Part shown: piece by piece, positions 7,782 through 16,339 of the stretch
How the letters are laid out: every line of letters starts with the position of its first letter
Position numbering within the stretch: position 1 is the stretch's first letter
DNA from: Clostridia bacterium
Lineage (GTDB): Bacteria > Bacillota > Clostridia > TANB77 > CAG-508
Assembly: GCA_017533795.1 (NCBI GenBank)
Contig: JAFWIH010000008.1
Location: 43,315-107,314 of the forward strand
DNA length: 64,000 bases
Direction of reading: 5' to 3'
Made by a program: the position numbers and the translations under genes
Notes under the pieces: model-generated
What the model was told of the DNA's origin: nothing
Database searches by the model: none
Seen by the model: the letters and a program-made list of their open reading frames with translations, nothing else

Positions 7782-8921
7782 TTATTTATATTCTTTTGTT
7801 CCTGCTCTTGAGATATTGAGTAATACTCCCATCTCGCAGAGCAATATAAATAAAGCTGTTCCTCCATAACTGAAAAATGGTAGAGGCATACCTGTTGCTG
7901 GCATTGAAGATGTTACAACAGCTATATTAATTATTACTTGTATTGCAACTAATGCTGTTATTCCAATTGCAACTAAACTTCCAAACATATCTGGTGACCT
8001 CATTGCAATTAAAATTCCTCTCCATATAAAAATTGCAAAAAGAATAATAACAACTGCACAACCAATAAATCCAATTTCTTCTGCTAATACTGAAAAAATA
8101 AAGTCATTATGTGGTTCCGGTATATATAAATATTTTTGTTTGCTCTCTCCTAATCCTGCACCAAATAATCCTCCAGATCCTATTGCATATAAACTTTGTA
8201 TTACTTGCCAGCCTTTTCCTGTTGCATCTTGCCATGGATCTATAAAAGTTGTAACCCTCGCTAATCTATATGGTTCTAGAATAATTAATGCAATTAGTCC
8301 TGGAACTCCAACTGTTCCTCCTGTTGCTGCAAAATGCCAAAACTTGCATCCTGCCACTATCATCATTGTTGAACATACACCAATTATTACCACTGATGCA
8401 CTAAAATGAGGTTGTAATAATAATAAAGCAATTATTGGTAATATGAAACATATATGTTTTATAAATCCTTTGAAATATTTATCTAATTCATTCTTATTTT
8501 TTACAAGTATTCCAGCATAAAACACTATCATTAAAAACTTAACTATTTCTGAAGGTTGGAATGATAATGATTCTGTAACATAAATCCATCTTTTTGCTTC
8601 ATTTACTTCTTTACCTATTGCTAATACAAGTACTAAAAGTATTAATGAAATCCACCATGCTTGTTTATAAAATTTTTGGTAAAATCTATAGTCTATCTTA
8701 GAAATCATATACATTGCTACAATTCCACTTCCAGCAAATATTAATTGTTTTGCAAAATACTTATAACTATTACCACTCTCTGAAAGAGCAGTTGGTGAAC
8801 TTGCAGATAATACCATAACTAAACCTATTGCAAGTAAAAGCAAGATTGTTATAACTAACGTATAATCAACAGGATTGTTTAAAAATCTAGAAAAATTTTT
8901 AACCTTTTTTTTCTTAGCCAT
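7782..8921 (-). CDS. ftsW: SEDS peptidoglycan polymerase (FtsW/SpoVE family)
   Basis: Polytopic SEDS-family glycosyltransferase that polymerises lipid II with a partner class B PBP. The 379-residue product has about ten membrane segments. It carries the family motifs ITILLLLAIGLVMVLSAS, FQPSEIVKF, a PHNDFIFSVLAEEIGF loop and the C-terminal MPLPFFSYGG. It follows mraY closely. The frame-broken class B PBP at 11.5-13.5 kb is the obvious cognate transpeptidase. FtsW (division) and SpoVE (spore cortex) cannot be told apart from this sequence alone. Confidence 0.93.
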   Translation of the reverse strand: MAKKKKVKNFSRFLNNPVDYTLVITILLLLAIGLVMVLSASSPTALSESGNSYKYFAKQLIFAGSGIVAMYMISKIDYRFYQKFYKQAWWISLILLVLVLAIGKEVNEAKRWIYVTESLSFQPSEIVKFLMIVFYAGILVKNKNELDKYFKGFIKHICFILPIIALLLLQPHFSASVVIIGVCSTMMIVAGCKFWHFAATGGTVGVPGLIALIILEPYRLARVTTFIDPWQDATGKGWQVIQSLYAIGSGGLFGAGLGESKQKYLYIPEPHNDFIFSVLAEEIGFIGCAVVIILFAIFIWRGILIAMRSPDMFGSLVAIGITALVAIQVIINIAVVTSSMPATGMPLPFFSYGGTALFILLCEMGVLLNISRAGTKEYK

Positions 8922-8938
8922 TATTTATTATCCTTTCA

Positions 8939-9919
8939 TTATATTATAACAACTCCCAATAAACAAAGCACTAATGTTACTAAGCTAAATACTATTACTA
9001 CCTTGCTTTCTTTCCATCCTGAAAGCTCAAAATGATGATGTAATGGAGCCATTTTAAATATTCTCTTTCCTGTCTTTTTATAATAAGCAACTTGTAATAT
9101 TACGGATAATGTTTCTATTACAGGTATAAGTGATATTACTAATAATAACAATGGCATTTTTAAATATAAAGCCATGGCAGATATAACTCCACCTAATAGA
9201 AGTGAACCTGTATCACCCATAAACACTTTTGCTGGATGCAAATTAAACATTAAAAATCCTAATGTACCTCCTGTAACGACACTTCCAAAAAGTACCATTT
9301 CTGGAACATTTCTAGAAATTCCAATTATGGTTAAACATGTTATAATAATTGTACTAACACTTGATGATAATCCATCAATACCATCTGTTAAATTAACAGC
9401 GTTTGTTGTTGCTAATATAACAATAATTGCAAAAGGAATATAAACCCATACTGGCATAGTTATGTATGTTTTTAATATTGGTATATAAGTTTGTGTCCCT
9501 ATGTTAAATCCTTTTATTAAAAATAAAACATATACTACAGAGATGATAAGTAATCCCAGCATCTTATAACTAGGTTTTAAGCCTTTAGTATTTTTTAAAA
9601 CTAATTTTTTAAAATCATCAATAAATCCTATTATCCCAAATCCTATTGTTAAGCATAAGATTGGTATCAATCGTCTTCCTGTTTGTATCTGACCATTTAG
9701 ACTACAATAAAAATATGTAATAGCTATTCCAATTATCATAGAAATCATTATTATTATTCCACCCATTGTTGGGGTTCCCTGTTTTTTTAAGTGTGACTCT
9801 GGTCCATCATCTCTTTCTATCTGACCTACTTTAAATTTCTTTAATATAGGTATTATTATTAGTGCTGTTATTATTGTTACAAAAAATGTTATTAGCAATA
9901 TAATCATGTGGAAATTCAA
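8939..9919 (-). CDS. mraY: Phospho-N-acetylmuramoyl-pentapeptide transferase
   Basis: MraY joins phospho-MurNAc-pentapeptide to undecaprenyl phosphate, forming lipid I. The ~326-residue polytopic protein shows GTPTMGG, the FIDDFKK aspartate pair, NLTDGIDGLSS and GDTGSLLLGG. The C-terminal histidine motif is APLHHHFEL. A TTG start at 9919 is chosen because AAAGGG lies eight bases upstream; a GTG three codons earlier overlaps that site and an ATG four codons later is too distant. It lies between murE and ftsW. The related TagO-like enzyme at 28.7-30.0 kb carries a rubredoxin tail that this one lacks. Confidence 0.94.
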   Translation of the reverse strand: MNFHMIILLITFFVTIITALIIIPILKKFKVGQIERDDGPESHLKKQGTPTMGGIIIMISMIIGIAITYFYCSLNGQIQTGRRLIPILCLTIGFGIIGFIDDFKKLVLKNTKGLKPSYKMLGLLIISVVYVLFLIKGFNIGTQTYIPILKTYITMPVWVYIPFAIIVILATTNAVNLTDGIDGLSSSVSTIIITCLTIIGISRNVPEMVLFGSVVTGGTLGFLMFNLHPAKVFMGDTGSLLLGGVISAMALYLKMPLLLLVISLIPVIETLSVILQVAYYKKTGKRIFKMAPLHHHFELSGWKESKVVIVFSLVTLVLCLLGVVII

Positions 9920-9937
9920 AATTAACACCCTTTCTTT

Positions 9938-11416
9938 TTACTTTTGTTTTTTACTATCTATTATTTCTTTTATTATCTTTTTTTCATCAAATGGATATTT
10001 CTCTTCATTTACTTCTTGATACATTTCGTGCCCTTTTCCTGCTATAACTATTAAGTCCCTTTTATTAGCCATTTTAATTGCTTCTGTAATTGCTTTTTTT
10101 CTATCTACAATTGTCTTATATTCCTTAGTTTTACCCTTTATTCCTGTTTCTATTTCACTTATAATTTCTTCTGGTTTTTCAGTCCTTGGATTGTCAGAAG
10201 TTATAATTGTATAATCTGCTAATTTACCTGCAATTTCTCCCATTATTGGTCTTTTAGCTTTATCTCTGTCTCCTCCACAACCAAAAACGCAAATGACCCT
10301 CCCAGGTGTGTATTTTTTTACAGTTTCCAAAATACTTTCTAAACTTTTTGGTGTATGAGCATAATCTATCATAATAGGTATGTCTTTTTTGTTATCTATT
10401 ATTTCGCTTCTACCAGGAACTTTAATATTTGCTAATTCTTCTTTTATTATTTCAGGATCTATTCCATATTTTTTTGTAATACAAATTGCAAGTAGCGCAT
10501 TATAAACACTAAACCTGCCTGGAATTCCAACTTTTATTCTTTCATTCCTGTCTGTAAGCTTTGTTCTAAAATCAGCATACGTATTTGAAACAGTAATATC
10601 TCTTGCCATAACATTGGCGTAATTATCTATTCCATATGTTATAATATTATTTTCAGGAAATAGATTTTGTATTTTTGCACCATATAAATCGTCAGAATTT
10701 GTAAATCCCGTTTTACACATTTTAAAAAGTTCTAATTTTGACATAAAGTAATCTTGCATATTCACATGTTCTTTTTCACTTATGTGATCTTCAGATAAGT
10801 TTGTAAATGCTACTAAATCAAATTTGCAATTTTCTACTCTGTGTAATTTTAAACTTTGAGAAGAAACTTCCATAACTACAAATTCAACATCTTCTTTTGC
10901 CATTTCTGCAAATGCTTTTTGTAATTCAACACTTTCTGGTGTTGTTCTTTCATTATCCATGATTTTCTTTTCATTTATGTAAGTCCCTATTGTGCCTATT
11001 AGTCCAACCTTTTTCCCAGCTTTACTTAATATGTTTTTTACCATAAATGCAGTAGTGGTTTTTCCTTTTGTGCCTGTAATTCCTATAAGCTTAAACTTCT
11101 TAGTAGGATTACCATAGTAATTGCTAGATATATATGCTAAAGCAATTCTTGTATTTGGTGCCATAATTAGAGTAACGTCTTTCTGGATTTTTATCTTCTT
11201 TAAGTCACAACCTTCCTCTATAAAAATAACTTTTGCTCCATTATTTATAGCCTCTGATATATAATCATGCCCATCAGTATTATTCCCTTTTATTGCAACA
11301 AAGATGTTTCCTTCTTTTATATTTTTACTATTATATTCAATTCCCGTTATATCAATATCTAAATTACCTTTCGCTTTTAATCCTTCAAGTCCTATTAAAG
11401 TTTCCTTTAATTTCAT
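9938..11416 (-). CDS. murE: UDP-MurNAc-tripeptide synthetase (meso-DAP adding)
   Basis: Cytosolic Mur ligase adding the third stem-peptide residue. In 492 residues the ATP loop is GITGTKGKTTT (about 113-123). The central domain has the EVSSQSLKLHRV block and a Mur ligase DYAHTP motif near residue 352. The substrate-selecting motif near residue 410 reads DNPR, the form associated with meso-diaminopimelate rather than lysine. AAGGAGAG precedes the ATG. It lies between the PBP and mraY; murF and murD, often found here, are missing. Confidence 0.95.
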   Translation of the reverse strand: MKLKETLIGLEGLKAKGNLDIDITGIEYNSKNIKEGNIFVAIKGNNTDGHDYISEAINNGAKVIFIEEGCDLKKIKIQKDVTLIMAPNTRIALAYISSNYYGNPTKKFKLIGITGTKGKTTTAFMVKNILSKAGKKVGLIGTIGTYINEKKIMDNERTTPESVELQKAFAEMAKEDVEFVVMEVSSQSLKLHRVENCKFDLVAFTNLSEDHISEKEHVNMQDYFMSKLELFKMCKTGFTNSDDLYGAKIQNLFPENNIITYGIDNYANVMARDITVSNTYADFRTKLTDRNERIKVGIPGRFSVYNALLAICITKKYGIDPEIIKEELANIKVPGRSEIIDNKKDIPIMIDYAHTPKSLESILETVKKYTPGRVICVFGCGGDRDKAKRPIMGEIAGKLADYTIITSDNPRTEKPEEIISEIETGIKGKTKEYKTIVDRKKAITEAIKMANKRDLIVIAGKGHEMYQEVNEEKYPFDEKKIIKEIIDSKKQK

Positions 11417-11505
11417 TTAAATCTCTCCTTACATTCCGTTATATTATATAACTATTTTTTATATTTGTATAGGGGTATTTAAAATTTTATTATTATATTA
11501 TATTT

Positions 11506-13493
11506 TTAAAAATCTATGTAAACGCAACTTCCACTATAAGTTTGGATACCAGCTTGAGGTAACTGATTTGCTACAATTGTATTTGCTTTATCTATGCCTT
11601 CATATTCATTATTAATGTGTATTTCAAGCTCATTTTCTTTTAATATTTTTTCTGCTTCTTCAATTGTTTTTCCCTTTATGTCTGGTGTTGTTATTTCAAC
11701 TTTTTTTTCTATTTCATCCTGATTTGATTGTTCTACTTCTAAATATGGTAATATTTCACTTAATATCTGTCCCCCTACTGGTGCTGCTACGCCACCTCCT
11801 TGGTGACCGTCCGTTCTCCTGTTGGATTATAAAGTGTAATAAGTAATACAACTTGGGGCGCGTCTGTTGGTGCCACTCCCATAAAAGACGTTACATATTT
11901 ATTTGTATTTACACCATCTTCCGAAGTACCAGTTTTACCTCCAATTTTATATCCTGCTACTTTTGCATTTTTGCCTGTTCCTTCACTAACAACAGATTCC
12001 ATCATACTTAATACTTTTTTTGAAGTATCTTTCGATATGACCTTTTCTTTTTTCTGCACATTGTTTTCTTTTACTTCTCCAGTCCTACTATCAATAACCT
12101 CTTTTACTATTCTAGGCTGAATTGCATCTCCTCCATTTGCTATAGCACAAACTGCTGTAGCCATTTGTATCGGAGTTACTTCAAATCTCTGCCCAAAGCT
12201 GATTGTAGCTAATTCTACAGGGCCAACTTTGTTTTGGTTTAAAAATATTCCTTTAGCTTCCCCTGGCAAGTTTACTCCTGTCTTTTCTAAAAAGCCAAAT
12301 TTTTTTAAATATTTATAATAAGTATCTACTCCTAGTTTTTGACCAAGTCCTATAAAAACAGGGTTGCATGAATTCATTAATGCTTGCCTTAAGCTTTCGC
12401 TTCCATGCGGTCTATAATATCTCCAACACTTTATCCTTGTTCCTGCAATATCAATTCCACCTGTGCAACAGAATTCTCCTTCATTGTCTGTATCTGTTAG
12501 TCCTTCTTGTAATGCAGCAGCACAAGTAATCAGCTTAAATACAGATCCAGGTTCATAAGTATCTGCTATTGCTTTATTTCTCCACATTGCTTGTAAATTT
12601 TTTGTTTTCTCTCCTTGTTCCAAAGAATCCCAAATTGATTTTAGTTCTTCATTATTTATAGTATATGGTTCATTCAAATTATATCCTGGATATGTTGCCA
12701 TAGCTAATATATCTCCAGTATTAGGATTCATTACAATAACATTTCCACCATCAGTACATATATTATCTATACATGCTTCTGCTAAATACTTTTCGACTAT
12801 AGATTGTATTGTCATGTCAATAGAAAGTACTATGCTATTACCATCTATTGCATCTTTATAGTTTTCCCCCTCTGTTCCTATCTCTAACCCTGTTGCATTT
12901 GATAGTCTTTCAATTGCACCCATTTCTCCTGCTAATTCTTCCTCATATTTTGCTTCTACACCATCTAAACCTTGATTATCACTTCCACAAAATCCTAAAA
13001 CATGTGAAGCTAAATTTCCATAAGGATAATATCTTTTTGTGTCTTCATCTATGTTTATTCCTGAATTTATTTCATTATTATTAATCCAAACCCTTAATTC
13101 ATCTGCCTTTGTTTTGTCTATTTTTCTTGCAATTGTTTCTATGGAACTTTTTTTCCTTACCTTTTTTAATACTCTTTCATAATCCTGCTCAAAAATATTA
13201 CTTAATGCCTTGGCAACTTCTTCTTTCATGTCTGTAGGAATGCTGGTTGGATTAATTGTTACAGTATATACCGTACTGCTTACCGCTAAAGCATATTTTT
13301 TAGAACTATCATAAATTATTCCTCTTTTTGGATTTATTTTTCTATTTAAAGATTGCTGCTCATATGCTAACTGCTGTAGCTCTTTGCCCTGTATTAGCTG
13401 AATATACCCAATTCTTACTATCAATAAGAAAAGAATTATAAAAGTTGTAAATAGAATATTTCTAATTTTCTTTTTATTTGAAAGTTTTAACAT
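11506..13493 (-). pseudogene. spoVD: SpoVD/FtsI-type class B penicillin-binding protein with PASTA tail, frame broken near the 3' end
   Basis: Membrane transpeptidase that cross-links peptidoglycan. The first frame gives 568 residues: a membrane anchor (12-30), PBP dimerisation domain, and transpeptidase motifs SVFK (S317-K320), SCN (375-377) and KTG (520-522). It then runs into a stop at 11787. The continuation is in another frame from 11808 to 11506: GHQGGGVAAPVGGQILSEIL, then a PASTA-like segment with TPDIKGKTIEEAEKIL, ending IDF. Between PTGE and GHQGG the sequence is CGGAC, five bases where three are expected. Removing two C residues restores PTGEGGHQGG, the usual family sequence. This is a real indel, a consensus error or, less likely, recoding. 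All catalytic motifs precede the break. Confidence 0.85.
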
Positions 13494-13513
13494 TTTTTCA
13501 CTTCCTTTAGCGC

Positions 13514-13548
13514 AAAAAAACCTTTAATAAATTTTATTAAAGGTTTTT
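13514..13548 (-). terminator. Terminator after rubredoxin
   Basis: Hairpin AACCTTTAAT / ATTAAAGGTT followed on the minus strand by seven U. It closes the flavodiiron-rubredoxin operon and precedes the PBP start. Confidence 0.75.
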
Positions 13549-13560
13549 ATTTTTATTCAA
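13531..13560 (-). promoter_or_regulatory. Candidate promoter for the PBP-murE-mraY cluster
   Basis: Minus strand TTGAAT, 18-base spacer, TAAAAT. It overlaps the upstream terminator hairpin and is the only candidate between rubredoxin and the PBP gene. Both hexamers deviate from consensus. Confidence 0.4.
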
Positions 13561-13566
13561 TTATTT

Positions 13567-13704
13567 TTACTCTTCTACAGGTTTAAACATGTCTTTTCCA
13601 ACGCCACATAGTGGACACTTCCAATCTTCTGGCAAATCTGAAAATTTTGTTCCTTCTGTTTCTTCATCATATATATAGCCACATATTGTACATACATATT
13701 TCAT
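13567..13704 (-). CDS. Rubredoxin
   Basis: A 45-residue one-iron electron carrier with the two iron-binding knuckles CTICGY and [11 protein letters not shown] and the usual DLPEDWKCP spacer. It is encoded two bases after the flavodiiron protein stop with a GGAGGTG site. This agrees with its known role as immediate electron donor to flavodiiron proteins during oxygen or nitric oxide reduction in anaerobes. Its second half closely resembles the C-terminal domain of the TagO-like fusion at 28.7 kb ([18 protein letters not shown]). Confidence 0.95.
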   Translation of the reverse strand: MKYVCTICGYIYDEETEGTKFSDLPEDWKCPLCGVGKDMFKPVEE

Positions 13705-13706
13705 TT

Positions 13707-14873
13707 CTATTCACCTCCTATGATTTCTTTAGCTAGCTTTTTCATTTCTTCTCTATTTTGATTATTCATTCTTGTTTTTATCGTAACAGTTGTATCACAT
13801 ATTTCTATATTCTTCATAGAACTTATTATTTCCTTAATACACTTTGCTGCCATAGGTGCCCATGATCCATTTTCTATTATGCCAATTTTTTTGTTTTGAT
13901 AATTTTTATGCTGTAATTCTCTTAGAAAAAGTTCTGTATGAGGAAATAGTCCTGCATCATAAGTAGGGGTCGCAATTATTAATTTATCATATCTAAAAGC
14001 ATCTTCTATTGCCTCTGCCATATCTTCTCTTGCTAAATCTGTTACTACTATCTTTTGGGCTCCTTTTTCCTTTAAAATAACTTCTAATTCTTCTATTGCA
14101 CTTTTTGTGTTTCCATGGATTGAATTATAAGCTATAAATATTCCCTCATTTTCTGATTTATAGCTACTCCAAATATCATATTTATTAATATAATACTGTA
14201 AATTTTCTTTTAGAATTGGTCCATGTAATGGACATATTACTTTAACATCTAGGTTTGAAACTTTTTTTAATAGCAACTGAACTTGTAAACCATATTTTCC
14301 ACAAATATTAAAGTAATATCTTCTTGCTTCACATGCCCATTCTTCATCAGTATCTAGCGTTCCAAATTTTCCAAAACCATCTGCTGTAAACAATATTTTT
14401 TCTGTATGTTCATATGTAACCATTACTTCTGGCCAATGTACCATAGGTGCCATTATAAAACTTAATTTATGTGTGCCTATTTCAATTGTATCTCCTTCTT
14501 TTACAATTACAAATCTATCTGATAAGTCTGTATCAAAGAATTGGCTCATCATTTCAGATGCTTTTTGGCTTAGAATTATTTTCATTTTAGGATATTTTTT
14601 TGCAAGTAATTCTATATTGGCAGAATGATCAGGCTCAATATGCGAAACAACTAAATAATCTACATTCTCTCCTTGCATTACATCTTCAACATTTCGCATC
14701 CATTCATTAGTTGCTCTTCTATCTACTGTATCCATTATTATATTTTTTTCGTCCTTAATAATGTATGAATTATATGATACACCATTTGGTACTATATACT
14801 GGCTTTCAAATAAGTCTATTGTCCTATCATTTACACCTATGTATTCAATCGAATCCGTAATTTTGAATCTCAT
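13707..14873 (-). CDS. Flavodiiron protein (A-type flavoprotein)
   Basis: Reduces O2 to water or NO to N2O using a diiron site and FMN. In 388 residues an N-terminal metallo-beta-lactamase-like domain carries the diiron ligands H78-x-E80-x-D82-H83 ([10 protein letters not shown]), a further H in MVHWPEV, D in LFTADGF and H in [10 protein letters not shown]-terminal flavodoxin domain starts near residue 245 with [15 protein letters not shown]. There is no extra C-terminal fusion, so this is a class A enzyme; rubredoxin is the next gene. The ATG overlaps the stop of the upstream small membrane gene (ATGA), implying translational coupling. Confidence 0.95.
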   Translation of the reverse strand: MRFKITDSIEYIGVNDRTIDLFESQYIVPNGVSYNSYIIKDEKNIIMDTVDRRATNEWMRNVEDVMQGENVDYLVVSHIEPDHSANIELLAKKYPKMKIILSQKASEMMSQFFDTDLSDRFVIVKEGDTIEIGTHKLSFIMAPMVHWPEVMVTYEHTEKILFTADGFGKFGTLDTDEEWACEARRYYFNICGKYGLQVQLLLKKVSNLDVKVICPLHGPILKENLQYYINKYDIWSSYKSENEGIFIAYNSIHGNTKSAIEELEVILKEKGAQKIVVTDLAREDMAEAIEDAFRYDKLIIATPTYDAGLFPHTELFLRELQHKNYQNKKIGIIENGSWAPMAAKCIKEIISSMKNIEICDTTVTIKTRMNNQNREEMKKLAKEIIGGE

Positions 14874-15058
14874 TTACTACCTCCATTTTTTGTTGATGAG
14901 CTTATAATCATCGTTTTTATTTTAGAAATGCTGTCCATCATTGTATGGTTTACAGTAAATCCACTATATCTTGCATATATACTTCCTATTGTAGAAGTTA
15001 AGCATATTATTGCAATAGCAACAATTGTTCCTTTTACAGTTTTAATTCTTCTGTTCAT
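14870..15058 (-). CDS. Small single-pass protein with SipW-type signal-like N-terminus
   Basis: A 62-residue product starting at the ATG preceded by GAGGAG ten bases upstream; a longer version from 15076 is possible. A basic start (MNRRIKTVKG) leads into one hydrophobic helix ending STIGSIYARYSG. That ending resembles the G-x-x-Y-A-x-(F/Y) end of signal sequences cleaved by SipW-type peptidases in TasA/camelysin proteins. The tail is short, Ser/Thr/Lys-rich and featureless. Its start lies inside the end of the signal peptidase-like gene and its stop overlaps the flavodiiron start. Function unknown; being a substrate of its neighbour is a hypothesis. Confidence 0.65.
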   Translation of the reverse strand: MNRRIKTVKGTIVAIAIICLTSTIGSIYARYSGFTVNHTMMDSISKIKTMIISSSTKNGGSK

Positions 15059-15653
15059 TCTTTTGCATCTCCTCACTTTCTATTCTTCTATCTCTTTCAT
15101 CTAATTGCTGAGCAATGTAATATGCAATAACTCCAATTATTAATACTATAATAATCATTAGAAGTAGTGAAAGAGGATCTTGAGCCACCATAACTACAAT
15201 TCCTAAGTTAGAAATTCTATGTACCATCTTTCCCTCTACATGCATTGCTCTTACATATTTTGTATCATCTGTTTCGTTTTCTATAGTTTGCATTGTAAAT
15301 ACTTTAGTATTGTCTGCTATACTTGTATTTATTTCTGCAATTCTATGGACTGTAATGGTATTCATATTATTCCTAAATGCCATAATGTCGCCTATTTTAT
15401 ATTCGTCAATATCAATGATTTTTGTAAAAATCAAATCTCCATATTCCGTACATCCATCCTTTTGTTCATTCATTATCATAAAAAATTTATATCCAAAAAT
15501 ATTTGGTATTTCATCTGGATATACTAATAATTGATATCCTATGTTTGTTGTTATGATAATAAGTGGAATAAAAACTCCAAAATATATTATTTTTTTTAAA
15601 ACAAACCATAGTGTAATTTTTTTTCTTTTTTTATCTTTTGTATAATCTTTCAT
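15042..15653 (-). CDS. SipW-like (S26B) signal peptidase homologue lacking a visible catalytic serine
   Basis: A 203-residue protein with an N-terminal membrane segment (about 20-42) and a C-terminal one (about 165-190), the layout of ER/archaeal-type S26B peptidases. GDLIF, then YKIGDIMAFRNN and TVHRIAEIN, match the family's G-D-hydrophobic, G-D-(I/V)-x-x-(F/Y) and H-R-I blocks. The HRI histidine is the S26B base. Where the family has S-G-S-M-x-P before GDL, this protein reads MIMNEQKDGCTEYGDL, with no serine, and the later TKGDAN-like box is also lost. It may be inactive or repurposed. GAGGT precedes the ATG. It leads the flavodiiron-rubredoxin operon. Confidence 0.7.
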   Translation of the reverse strand: MKDYTKDKKRKKITLWFVLKKIIYFGVFIPLIIITTNIGYQLLVYPDEIPNIFGYKFFMIMNEQKDGCTEYGDLIFTKIIDIDEYKIGDIMAFRNNMNTITVHRIAEINTSIADNTKVFTMQTIENETDDTKYVRAMHVEGKMVHRISNLGIVVMVAQDPLSLLLMIIIVLIIGVIAYYIAQQLDERDRRIESEEMQKNEQKN

Positions 15654-15766
15654 TTTTTACCTCAATGTAATAATATTTCACCTGATGTTAGGATATCAAT
15701 AAATTTACAAAAAGTAAATATTTTTAACAAATTTTTATATTTTTTAGCATATTGATCTAGTATAAT

Positions 15767-15795
15767 TTGCAAAAATAGTAAAAAAATGGTATAAT
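15767..15795 (+). promoter_or_regulatory. Promoter of a small membrane protein gene
   Basis: TTGCAA, 17-base spacer, TATAAT. A perfect 9-bp inverted repeat starts two bases downstream, at the predicted transcription start. Confidence 0.75.
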
Positions 15796-15797
15796 AG

Positions 15798-15820
15798 TAT
15801 GTGTAAGGTTTTTACACATA
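15798..15820 (+). promoter_or_regulatory. Perfect inverted repeat at the transcription start
   Basis: TATGTGTAA at 15798-15806 and TTACACATA at 15812-15820 with a 5-base loop. It directly follows the -10 box, so it could be an operator or a 5'-end hairpin in the transcript. It is too far from the end of any gene and has no U run, so it is not a terminator. Confidence 0.55.
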
Positions 15821-15846
15821 CTAAAGATTACAAGGAGTTGATTAAA

Positions 15847-16014
15847 ATGAAAACTCAAACTAAACATATCCCAGTTGCAAATAATTTAGCTTTAGTAGCA
15901 ATTAAAGAAAGAAGACTAATGAGAATAAAAAATGCTGGTAAAACAGCTTTTAGTATAACATGGAAAGCAGTAGTATATGCTTTTATACTTACACTTGCCA
16001 ATATAATTATATAA
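15847..16014 (+). CDS. Small basic membrane protein
   Basis: A 55-residue product beginning MKTQTKHIPVANNLAL. A strongly basic region (IKERRLMRIKNAGK) leads to one C-terminal hydrophobic helix ending LTLANIII. The ATG at 15847 follows AAGGAG by eight bases; an earlier in-frame ATG lies upstream of that site. It has its own promoter, an inverted repeat at the start point and a strong terminator, so it is a monocistronic, individually regulated gene. No family is recognised. Confidence 0.7.
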   Translation: MKTQTKHIPVANNLALVAIKERRLMRIKNAGKTAFSITWKAVVYAFILTLANIII

Positions 16015-16058
16015 AAAAGCAGGTACAAACATTTAAAATCTTTGTACCTGTTTTTTTA
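16013..16058. terminator. Bidirectional terminator
   Basis: Stem GCAGGTACAAA (16019-16029) with TTTGTACCTG (16041-16050), U run on the plus strand and an A run before it that serves the minus strand. It ends the small plus-strand gene and the converging minus-strand nuclease operon. Confidence 0.85.
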
Positions 16059-16068
16059 TTCTTTTAAT

Positions 16069-16332
16069 TCATTTATGTCTATTAAACCGTTCCATAAATT
16101 TATCAGTTAATTCTTCTTCAAAAACATAATTTCCATCTTTATATCTCAAAATGTAATCATTTCCTATTTTGTCTAATAAATCTGGCGAAATATCTCTTTC
16201 TTCAAATATCTTATTGTTATTTAAGTTTTGTAAATATACCCCTTCTAAACTTCTGTCAACAACTTGGTACAAGCATTCTTCCTCTTTTAAATCATCATTA
16301 ACGTTAGATTTATGAATACACAATTCTGCCAC
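16069..16332 (-). CDS. Small acidic protein of unknown function
   Basis: A product of up to 87 residues, acidic, with no membrane segment or recognised motif. The central part reads CLYQVVDRSLEGVYLQNL and the C-terminus is charged. The start is uncertain. A GTG at 16332 lies almost on top of AAAAGGGG, while a TTG at 16323 is ten bases downstream of it and gives better spacing. It follows the secreted nuclease gene by seven bases and precedes a bidirectional terminator, so it is the last gene of the malQ-nuclease unit. Confidence 0.6.
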   Translation of the reverse strand: MAELCIHKSNVNDDLKEEECLYQVVDRSLEGVYLQNLNNNKIFEERDISPDLLDKIGNDYILRYKDGNYVFEEELTDKFMERFNRHK

Positions 16333-16339
16333 ACCCCTT

